Source: JACOMS01 sp051252005 (GTDB lineage: Bacteria > Pseudomonadota > Alphaproteobacteria > Caulobacterales > Maricaulaceae). Taken from it: a DNA stretch of 64,000 bases. The notes beneath the pieces are model-generated. The model saw nothing but the letters and a program-made list of their open reading frames with translations. It made no database searches and was not told the DNA's origin. The DNA lies in NCBI GenBank assembly GCA_051252005.1, contig JBPOEZ010000001.1, forward strand, positions 434,001 to 498,000, given 5' to 3'. Shown here one piece after another: positions 17,677 through 25,238 of this stretch. The position numbers and the translations under genes are program-made. Position 1 is the first letter of the stretch. Each line of letters begins with the position of its first letter.

Positions 17677-17839
17677 ATTTTTCCCCTGTGCTTTGTTCGG
17701 GAGGTTAATCCCGTCAGGTCTTGCTAGCATGGGGGAGGAGCGAATTACAAAACAATTCAGCGCTTAACAAAGAGAGCAGCGAAACAACCATTCACAAGCC
17801 TTCGTAATTGCCGTAACAAATATGTCAGGGAGACGGATT

Positions 17840-19405
17840 ATGGCTGAAAGTTTTGTATTCTTTGATTGGGTTGTCATAGCGGCCTATGTCGGGCTTTTAT
17901 GCGTTATGGGCTGGGCCTTTGCGCGTCGTAAGTCTGAGAATTCACGAGACTACTTTTTAGGCGGGAACGCCATGCCCTACTGGGTGGTGGCCGTTTCTGT
18001 GCTCGCGACATCGCAGTCCGCTGCGACATTTCTTGGCGGGCCGGATCAGGGTTACCGCGGGGACTTCACTTACCTCTCAACCAATATAGGTACGATCATC
18101 GCAGCCATATTCGTGGCGCGCGTGCTCATCCCAAAATTTTATGAAAATAAAGTCACGACGGTTTATGAGCTACTGGCCATACGGTTTAGCCCTAGCGCCA
18201 TGCGGGCAGCAGGAGGCATGTATTTGGTTGGACGAATTTTTGCTAGCGGCTCTAGGCTGTTTTTGGCGGCTATTGCGGTCTCGATGATTTTGTTTTCCAA
18301 CATTGACGCCAATAGTATCATTGTTTCGGCCTTTTTGATGATGGCTTTAGGTTTCCTCATTACATTTTTGGGCGGCATCAATTCTGTCATCTGGAGCGAT
18401 CTTATCCAGTTTTTGATCTATACGGCGGCGGCCTTGGCAGTTCTCTTTATTTTGTGGACATCTATTCCCGCCGATACGGAGCAAATTGTTGAGGGACTAC
18501 GCAAAACGCCAGAGGGCATCGATAAACTCAGGCTGTTTAATTTTGATCTCAATTTTTCTGAACCGTTTGCGATGATTTCAGTTGTGACGGGATTGACGCT
18601 CCTAAGCATTGCGAGCTTTGGTATGGATCAGGATATGACGCAACGTGTGCTGACGTGTAAGGATGCGAAGGATGGCGGACGGGCTTTGTTGATCTCGGCG
18701 GTTGTAGCTATTCCAGTTATCTGGATTTTCATTTCAATCGGTGAGCTTCTTTATGTGTTTTATGAACGTGCGGACCTTATGGGCGCTGACGTTGCAGGCG
18801 CGGGAGGGCGCGAGTTTAGCGGCGAGAAAATCACCGTATTCATGCACTATATTTTGAATGAGCTTCCAGCCGGCATGCGCGGGCTTGTGACCGTCGGCGT
18901 GGTCGCGGCGGCGGTTTCGACGATCAATTCAGGGCTAAACTCAATGTCATCTGTGATTGTCGAAGACTTCTACCGTCCGTGGAAAGAGTCGAAAGGCGCG
19001 ACGACTGACAAGCAATTTGTGCGGGCCGGGCAAGTCTTTATGGGCATTGTCGGCATGGCCTTATTCTTGATGGCCGTGCTCTGTTTCTATTGGCAGCAAT
19101 ACTCAGATATGCCGCTGCTAGATTTTGCTTTATCTGTGATGGTGTTCTCTTACTCCGGATTGTTGGGGGTTTATTTTACGGTGATCTTCACGCGGCGCGG
19201 CTCTACGCGTTCGGTGATGCTAGCTCTGGCCGCAGGGTTTCTGGTGACGCTGTTGCAACAGCCTTATATTGTTGACAGCCTTGGACTGCCAGAAAGCTGG
19301 AAAGGGCTCGCCTTTACATGGAAGCTCTGTATCGGCACGGCGGTAGCGTTTATGGTCTGCCAAACTGGAAATAATAACCAACTGACGCGGGGAGCTACGG
19401 CATGA
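17840..19405 (+). CDS. Sodium:solute symporter (SSS family)
   Basis: Inner-membrane Na+-coupled uptake carrier of 521 residues with about 13 hydrophobic segments. The early signature SRDYFLGGNAMPYWVVAVSV (residues about 35-54) and the following SQSAATFLGGP are typical, as is AAVSTINSGLNSMSSVIVEDFY near residue 370. ATG 17840 is preceded by AGGGAG and preferred to ATG 17822. Its last codons overlap the start of a secreted serine hydrolase by four bases, so the pair is co-translated. The solute is unknown; from context a D-amino acid, dipeptide or amino sugar is a reasonable guess. Confidence 0.9.
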   Translation: MAESFVFFDWVVIAAYVGLLCVMGWAFARRKSENSRDYFLGGNAMPYWVVAVSVLATSQSAATFLGGPDQGYRGDFTYLSTNIGTIIAAIFVARVLIPKFYENKVTTVYELLAIRFSPSAMRAAGGMYLVGRIFASGSRLFLAAIAVSMILFSNIDANSIIVSAFLMMALGFLITFLGGINSVIWSDLIQFLIYTAAALAVLFILWTSIPADTEQIVEGLRKTPEGIDKLRLFNFDLNFSEPFAMISVVTGLTLLSIASFGMDQDMTQRVLTCKDAKDGGRALLISAVVAIPVIWIFISIGELLYVFYERADLMGADVAGAGGREFSGEKITVFMHYILNELPAGMRGLVTVGVVAAAVSTINSGLNSMSSVIVEDFYRPWKESKGATTDKQFVRAGQVFMGIVGMALFLMAVLCFYWQQYSDMPLLDFALSVMVFSYSGLLGVYFTVIFTRRGSTRSVMLALAAGFLVTLLQQPYIVDSLGLPESWKGLAFTWKLCIGTAVAFMVCQTGNNNQLTRGATA

Positions 19406-21024
19406 CACAGACGCATTTTAAAAAGCTAATGAGCAGTGCGGTTTTGGGGGCGTTCGTTATTGGCGGCAATATGGCGGCCTTTGCGAAGACCGAGCCCGCC
19501 CAAGCGGCGCAGCAACAGGCAGCGGAATTTGACGCCGCAAAGGTTAAGTCTATCGCGCGCGACGCCCTTGAAAAATTCCATACGCCCGGCATGGCGGTTG
19601 GCATTGTGCATCAAGGCAAAGTTCAGTTTTCTGGCGGCGTTGGCGTGCTCAATAGGGATAGCGGCGTGAAGGTTGACGAAGACACTCTGTTTCGGATTGC
19701 CTCGACGACCAAGGCTTTCACCTCTGCGGGTCTTGCGGTGCTTGTCGATGACGGAAAGCTGGATTGGGATGATAAGGTTATCGACTATCTTCCCGGATTT
19801 CGCATGTCAGACCCATGGGTCACGCGCGAATTTACCATACGTGATCTGCTGACCCACCGTAGCGGTCTGGGGCTTGGGGCAGGGGATTTGATGCTATGGC
19901 CGGAGCCGTCGGGGTTTTCGCGTGAAGAGCTGATTCATAACCTTCGTTACCTCAAACCCGTCACGAGTTTTCGCAGCCAATATGCCTATGATAATTTGCT
20001 CTATATTGTCGCCGGAGAAGTCGCGGCCAAGGCAAGCGGCATGTCATGGGACGCGCTTGTGCAAAGCCGAATTTTAGACCCTCTTGGGATGACGTGTCAT
20101 GCCGGAGCCGTGCCTGCGTCAAAGAAAAATAAGACGGCTGTGCCTTATGGCCTCATTGATGATAAGATGACGGAGATCACCCGTAACCGCATAGAAAATG
20201 CCTCCAATGTGTCGGCTGCGGCTGGGGGGCTTGTTTGTAATGTGAACGGTATGAATGTCTGGATGCAGACGCAGCTTGCTGGCGGCGTCGGGCCAAACGG
20301 AACGCGGATATTTAGTGAAAAACAGCGCGACGAAATGTGGAAGTCCCAAACGATCCTGCGTGTGGGAAAATCCGAAGCTGAAATGGACGGCACACACTTT
20401 CGAACCTACGCTTTGGGATGGCGCAAAGAAGACATGCATGGGTTTGAAGTTGTTTCGCACACGGGCACGTTGTCTGGGTTTCAAGCCTATGTGGCATTGG
20501 TACCTGAACTGGATTTCGGCGCGGTTATCTTAAACAATGGCTCGAACTCCGGCGCGCGGACATCGCTCATGCAAACCCTGCTAAAGTCCTATATGAACCA
20601 GCCCGAAACGGATTGGGTCAAATATTACGCGGACGCTCAAGCCGAATGGAAGGCCGAGCAAAAAGATAAGCCAGAAGCAACCAATGATAATTGGAAGGGC
20701 TCAGGCACAGTCGCCCGCCCCTTAGCCGAATATGCAGGTCTTTACGAAGACCCGTGGTTTGGCAAAGTTGATATTGTTCAAGCGGGGAGCAGCCTTAGGT
20801 TTCGGTCTCGCAAGATGATCAAAATGATTGGAACCTTAGAGCCCTTTGACCAAAATACGTTCATTGTGCGGTGGGATGATCCTGAATTTCGCGCAGATGC
20901 GTATTTGCGGTTTGAAACGGATTTCAAAGGCGTGATCAACGGCGCTACAATCCGCCACGTCGCTGAGGACGGCGATTGGAGTTTCGACTTTCAAGACTTA
21001 GCCTTTACGCGCTTGGAAGACTAA
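19402..21024 (+). CDS. Secreted serine hydrolase, beta-lactamase/DD-peptidase fold
   Basis: A 540-residue exported enzyme. The signal peptide ends near AAFA (residues 25-28). The catalytic SxxK is Ser101-Thr-Thr-Lys104, YxN is Tyr196-Asp-Asn198, and SHTGTLSG (near residue 353) is the third motif. A C-terminal extension of about 110 residues (from LAEYAGLYEDPWFGK) is the DUF3471-like beta domain often joined to these hydrolases. It is co-translated with the SSS carrier and overlaps by four bases the end of the convergent D-aminoacylase. Hydrolysis of D-amino-acid-containing peptides in the periplasm is the likeliest role from context; esterase activity is an alternative. Confidence 0.85.
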   Translation: MTQTHFKKLMSSAVLGAFVIGGNMAAFAKTEPAQAAQQQAAEFDAAKVKSIARDALEKFHTPGMAVGIVHQGKVQFSGGVGVLNRDSGVKVDEDTLFRIASTTKAFTSAGLAVLVDDGKLDWDDKVIDYLPGFRMSDPWVTREFTIRDLLTHRSGLGLGAGDLMLWPEPSGFSREELIHNLRYLKPVTSFRSQYAYDNLLYIVAGEVAAKASGMSWDALVQSRILDPLGMTCHAGAVPASKKNKTAVPYGLIDDKMTEITRNRIENASNVSAAAGGLVCNVNGMNVWMQTQLAGGVGPNGTRIFSEKQRDEMWKSQTILRVGKSEAEMDGTHFRTYALGWRKEDMHGFEVVSHTGTLSGFQAYVALVPELDFGAVILNNGSNSGARTSLMQTLLKSYMNQPETDWVKYYADAQAEWKAEQKDKPEATNDNWKGSGTVARPLAEYAGLYEDPWFGKVDIVQAGSSLRFRSRKMIKMIGTLEPFDQNTFIVRWDDPEFRADAYLRFETDFKGVINGATIRHVAEDGDWSFDFQDLAFTRLED

Positions 21025-22571
21025 TCTCCGGCTGTTTTTCGCAAGGCTCTACCATAAACGGGCGTGTCTGATCCGGCCGAAATATCGGCGACTTGCCCGT
21101 TGACGATGACCGCGTCAAACCCTGTGGGCTGCGCCATAATATCCGCCCATCCCGTATTGGCGCGGATATTCGCAGGATCAAAAATTAAGATATCAGCCGC
21201 AAGTCCGGCTTTGATTTTGCCTCGGCTTTGTATGCCAAACGTATCTGCTGTTAGGCCCGACATCTTATGGACAGCCTGTTCGATGGACAGAAGTTTCTCT
21301 TTAACGACATAGGTTTCGATAATTTTTGGGAACGAGCCAAATGAGCGAGGGTGGCGCATTGTCGGGCTACCGTCTGATGAAATTGAGACATCAGGCGCGG
21401 TGATAAAGGCGTCTTGTGTGTCCTTGGTCATAATGAAGTGAGCGGTAGAGGGGCCGCTATGGCCGAAGTCTATAATTTGCTGTTCTGGAGTGACGCGGTT
21501 TAGACGCGCGATTTCGTCCAAGGTTTTTCCCGCATATTCACCCTTGGAAATTAAAATAGCGTCCGCCCCGTTTCGGCGTTCGATTTTGTTGCGGAGAAAC
21601 TCTTTGAGTTGGTGGTTGCGGTTTAACACTGCGTCGTCAAATTCGGTCTTGCGTTTCGCCCATTCAGGATAGAGGTAAATCAGGCTGCCATAGCTGGCGA
21701 GATAGGGGTAAACATCGGCGGTCACAGTCATGCCCAGTTCGCGCGCCTCGCGGATTTGCTCAAGCACGGCCTCGCCTTGTGCTCGGGTCTTGCCGTAAAC
21801 AACTTTGATATGGGTCACGTTGACTTTGGCGTAACGGCCTTGCTCGATGACTTCGGCAACAGATTGCGCGACCTTGTCGTCGTCTTCATTACGAATGTGA
21901 CTGGAAATAAGCCCGTCATGTGCCCCGACCACTTTGGCTAAGCCGTTAAGTTCGTCCATATCGGCGTAGCGTCCCGGTAGATATTCAAGCCCAGTGCTCA
22001 TGCCGTAAGCGCCGTCATTGAGTGCCGTGGTCAACAGCTTCTCCATTTCGGCCTGTTCCGCGGCGCTGACTTTGTCTTTTTCGCCGCCGCCTGATTGCGC
22101 GCGTAGTGTTCCGTGACCGACTAGGGTGGCTGCGTTAGGGCCGCTGCCCATCGCGTCCACGGCGCTGAGCCACTCTGCCGTTGTGCTTGCGCGGCTTGGA
22201 CTAGCGCCGTCTTGCCCGAGTATCACGGTTGTAACGCCTTGGCGCAGGAAGCTTTTCATGAAGTCATTGTCGGCGCTTAGCGGACTGCCGTGGGCATGGG
22301 CGTCAATGAAGCCGGGGGTGATGACTTTGTCCGATGCGTCTATGGTCTTGAGGGATTTCACGTTGGCTGATTGTGTTTGCCCGACAAAGCTAATAACGCC
22401 GTCGTCTATTAGTACGTCGCCTGAAAACCCTGCTGCTCCGCTCCCGTCAACGATAGTGCCGCCGTGAATGTAGAGGTCGTGAATTTTCGTGTTATCTTGC
22501 GAGTTTTTCTGCGGCCCGCAGGCGCTGAGAAGCGCAGCTGCGCCGATGACGATCAAGCGGCGCGTTAGCAT
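21021..22571 (-). CDS. N-acyl-D-amino-acid deacylase (D-aminoacylase) family amidohydrolase
   Basis: A metal-dependent amidohydrolase of 516 residues that releases D-amino acids from N-acyl derivatives. The N-terminal beta-sandwich half precedes the metal motif FIDAHAHG (His92, His94). RQGVTTVILGQDG, HIRNEDDD, NVTHIKV and SSDGSPTMRHPRSFG follow in the TIM barrel. A lipobox SAC (Cys 18) predicts a lipoprotein, so it acts in the envelope, whereas most characterised relatives are cytosolic. Its ATG shares one base with the stop of the upstream NlpC/P60 gene, so amiD-like, NlpC/P60 and this gene form one operon. Confidence 0.88.
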   Translation of the reverse strand: MLTRRLIVIGAAALLSACGPQKNSQDNTKIHDLYIHGGTIVDGSGAAGFSGDVLIDDGVISFVGQTQSANVKSLKTIDASDKVITPGFIDAHAHGSPLSADNDFMKSFLRQGVTTVILGQDGASPSRASTTAEWLSAVDAMGSGPNAATLVGHGTLRAQSGGGEKDKVSAAEQAEMEKLLTTALNDGAYGMSTGLEYLPGRYADMDELNGLAKVVGAHDGLISSHIRNEDDDKVAQSVAEVIEQGRYAKVNVTHIKVVYGKTRAQGEAVLEQIREARELGMTVTADVYPYLASYGSLIYLYPEWAKRKTEFDDAVLNRNHQLKEFLRNKIERRNGADAILISKGEYAGKTLDEIARLNRVTPEQQIIDFGHSGPSTAHFIMTKDTQDAFITAPDVSISSDGSPTMRHPRSFGSFPKIIETYVVKEKLLSIEQAVHKMSGLTADTFGIQSRGKIKAGLAADILIFDPANIRANTGWADIMAQPTGFDAVIVNGQVADISAGSDTPVYGRALRKTAGD

Positions 22572-23986
22572 TATTTCACCGTTTTTATAGACAGAATGTG
22601 GTCCACATAAGACTCGGTAGAATTAAACTGGAGCGGCAAAATGGGCGTCACGGAAACGCCGTTTAGCGTGCCTGTATAGAGGCTACCGTCAGGTTTTTTA
22701 TATCGCATGCCATGGACATCATGGATTGCAAAGGGTTCGCCGCCTGATTGCCCTAAGACCATCAAGACATGCCCAGGGATATAGATAAGGTCGCCGGGTG
22801 AAGCATGCTCAAGGCGATTGACCTTTGCGTCATGGTCTGCGTTCTTCGCGTAGCGGTCATTCACACCAATGTGGCTGTCTCTCTGGTCGCCAGAGTTGCG
22901 CGGCAAGGTGATGCCAAATGTCCGGTAAACTTCGGAAACGAAGCCTGTGCAGTCACGGCCATTAAAGCGGTGTCCCCAGCCATACCGTTCGCCTAGGAAC
23001 TTGAAAGATTGCTTAATGATGTTGTTCTGAGTGAAGGGCAGATAGCCCACATGGACGTCAGATTTACGCCGGATGAGGGCATGTTTAAAATCAAGAGAGC
23101 CATCCGTTTTTCGGACGGGCAGCAAGACCATGTGGTGCAAATAGGGGTTCTGGCCGTAAAGATCGGTTTGTAAGTTTTTAGGGCGGGACAGCGGCACGCG
23201 CACGCCCATATCCAGCGATAGCTCTGAAACCGATTGGACTTCTGGGTTATAGACCGTTGAAACTTTGTCGCCTGTAATCAGGAGGAAGTTATCCGCGTCC
23301 GTATAGCCGAAGACCTCTTCTTTTGAGCCGATGGCGATGTCGTCGCTATGAACCCAAGCTGTGTAATTATAGACTTGCACGAGGGACCATTTACCGTCTG
23401 CGCTTTCATGCAAAACGGCCACGGGGTCGCCCGGAAATAAGATCGACTCTTGGAACCTTTCAATGTCGCGGTCATTAGCGTCGTGGCTGAAGAGTAAGTC
23501 GTCAGTGGGATAGGTTCGGATCGATGTCCGTGTCACGGCGAGGGCAAAGCTGACGGGATTGACGTCTTTAACCGCAGGCAAGTTAAGCGCGGCCTCATAG
23601 CGCGCGAAGTTTGCCTCGGTGGCGGCTGTGCCGTCTGTATATATGCGGGGGTAGCTCGGAACTTTACTGACGGACCGTATAAGTTTTGTGAGCGCGCCGC
23701 GTGTGAGCGTGTCAGGCACGGCTCGGACATCATTAAGCGTCGCTTCTGCGTCGATATTGGCTGTATTAAAGGCCGTGATCTCTGCGGGCGTTAAAATGAC
23801 GGCGTCGCCGGCCGGCTTTGTCCAGTAGTCCGGCGAGAGGTGCTTTTCTTGCACCCCGATAACGTCTGATACGAAAGCATCATCGAATGCCATTTTGCTC
23901 TCCGTTTGCGCGCTCATATTTGTGGATGCGCACCCTGCGGCCATTAACGCCGTTAGGGCGCAATATAGATAAAATGTCTTTTTCAT
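22571..23986 (-). CDS. SH3-domain NlpC/P60 endopeptidase lipoprotein
   Basis: A wall-peptide hydrolase of 471 residues. Lipobox AAGC (Cys 19) anchors it to the envelope. SH3-like domains occupy about residues 150-320 (WSLVQVYNYTAWVHSDDI, then VHVGYLPFT). The NlpC/P60 papain-like domain follows, with catalytic Cys346 in GRDCTGFVSEVY and His406 in IPGHVLMVLG. The arrangement is that of YkfC-type gamma-D-glutamyl-L-diamino-acid endopeptidases, which cut between D-Glu and diaminopimelate. It is the middle gene of an operon with the amidase (28-base gap) and the D-aminoacylase (one-base overlap), which supports degradation of stem peptides. Confidence 0.9.
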   Translation of the reverse strand: MKKTFYLYCALTALMAAGCASTNMSAQTESKMAFDDAFVSDVIGVQEKHLSPDYWTKPAGDAVILTPAEITAFNTANIDAEATLNDVRAVPDTLTRGALTKLIRSVSKVPSYPRIYTDGTAATEANFARYEAALNLPAVKDVNPVSFALAVTRTSIRTYPTDDLLFSHDANDRDIERFQESILFPGDPVAVLHESADGKWSLVQVYNYTAWVHSDDIAIGSKEEVFGYTDADNFLLITGDKVSTVYNPEVQSVSELSLDMGVRVPLSRPKNLQTDLYGQNPYLHHMVLLPVRKTDGSLDFKHALIRRKSDVHVGYLPFTQNNIIKQSFKFLGERYGWGHRFNGRDCTGFVSEVYRTFGITLPRNSGDQRDSHIGVNDRYAKNADHDAKVNRLEHASPGDLIYIPGHVLMVLGQSGGEPFAIHDVHGMRYKKPDGSLYTGTLNGVSVTPILPLQFNSTESYVDHILSIKTVK

Positions 23987-24014
23987 TGCAACCTCAATTT
24001 AGGAGCGGCGGGTA

Positions 24015-24968
24015 TCAGTAGACAAGCAGAGCCTCAAGTTTGCCAGAGCGGTATTTTTCGATGAGCGCATACAAGATGGCAACTGTTTCAACCGAAGGCT
24101 CACCTGTGATCTCTGAGGGGCGGAAGTGAAGCTGGAAGGCTTGGAGCACATTGCGGGTTTGGGTATCTAAAACGCCCGTCTCATCAATTTTATAACCATA
24201 GGCGGCTAGAGCCTGCTGTACGTTTTTAATCGGGACAGGATCCGCCAAGAAGCGGTTCCAATATTTGACGGCTACATCATCATCAAACCACGCGCCGTAA
24301 CCGAGCTTATAAAGGCGGTGCCACGGAAACCGCGGACCGGGATCAATTTTTCGGTCTGGCGCGATATCAGAGTGCCCAACAATTTCAGTTGGCGTAATGC
24401 GGGGGTGGCGTTTTAAAATGCCGTCAATGAGAGGTTTTAAAATTTCAATCTGTGTCTCAGGGAAGTCGGGATAAAAACAGAACCGTTTGGCTGACCGGAC
24501 ATTAAGGGCTGCGCTGTCACTTGACTGCGGCGCATCAGGTTTGACGCAGTAAGTTTGATTGACGATTTCAATGCCTATGGAGGTGTCATTTAAAGCGGTT
24601 TTTCCGTTCCAATAGCTGCGCCCAGCATGCCAAGACCTGTCCGTTTCAGCGACAAGTTCGTAAACTTCCAGCTTCTTGTTTTTGTAAGACAGATCACTCG
24701 GGTCGGGTACAAGGTAATGGGAGCTGACAGAGTTTGATGATGGCTTCGTGAGAATATTGACCGAGCCCTCAAAGTCTGCGGAGGTATGGTGAATGACAAG
24801 AACGCTGACGCGACTATTAAAGTTTTCTGATGGGATTGATCTTGGATTGTCCATAGTGCTGCAAGCCGTAAAGAATACGGGCATAAGCGCACATAAGCGG
24901 AAAAGGTTTGCGGCTCTGGGTTTGCGCGGAAACTGATTCTTCGGGCGTGATTGCATAGGGAAACTCAT
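24015..24968 (-). CDS. amiD: N-acetylmuramoyl-L-alanine amidase, AmiD-like lipoprotein
   Basis: Cuts the amide bond between MurNAc and L-Ala. The amidase_2 zinc site is visible: His60 in VLVIHHTS, His199 in VGHSDIAPDRK and Asp209 just after it, with Glu134 (IGIEIVN) in the catalytic position. A C-terminal peptidoglycan-binding domain covers about residues 245-315 (VQQALAAYGYKID, NVLQAFQLHFRP). The lipobox FTAC (Cys 36) follows a basic N-terminus, as in outer-membrane AmiD. ATG 24956 is an alternative start. It leads the amidase-endopeptidase-aminoacylase operon and is divergent from the TonB receptor, sharing a control region with ATTGGTAT repeats. Confidence 0.9.
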   Translation of the reverse strand: MSFPMQSRPKNQFPRKPRAANLFRLCALMPVFFTACSTMDNPRSIPSENFNSRVSVLVIHHTSADFEGSVNILTKPSSNSVSSHYLVPDPSDLSYKNKKLEVYELVAETDRSWHAGRSYWNGKTALNDTSIGIEIVNQTYCVKPDAPQSSDSAALNVRSAKRFCFYPDFPETQIEILKPLIDGILKRHPRITPTEIVGHSDIAPDRKIDPGPRFPWHRLYKLGYGAWFDDDVAVKYWNRFLADPVPIKNVQQALAAYGYKIDETGVLDTQTRNVLQAFQLHFRPSEITGEPSVETVAILYALIEKYRSGKLEALLVY

Positions 24969-25053
24969 CCTTATTGGCCGTGGTAATGGGTTCTACCTTG
25001 TGAAAAGCCACCATTTGGTAGGCTGCATTGTGTATTATTACAATAAAAATATG

Positions 25054-25149
25054 TACCAAAGCGGTAAATTGGTATCTTATTGGTATTGTTTTATTGAAGA
25101 AATCCCAAACAATATTGCCTCTTAACGATACGAATTGACAAATTGGTAT
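25054..25149. promoter_or_regulatory. Cluster of ATTGGTAT sites between amidase and TonB receptor genes
   Basis: ATTGGTAT occurs at 25068, 25079 and 25142. The first two are 11 bases apart, one helical turn, and an inverted TACCAA sits at 25054. Similar TGGTAT half-sites lie upstream of nagK/nagA and the NamZ operon. This resembles the half of dre-type operators bound by NagR/DasR (GntR-HutC) regulators; binding is inference. Confidence 0.5.
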
Positions 25150-25238
25150 TTGACAAGCGCCGAAAATTGTCATTATCATCATTACAATTCCGTTATGTTT
25201 ATGGCGGCTTTTTGGCTATCAAGAGAGGGGAGATGCTC

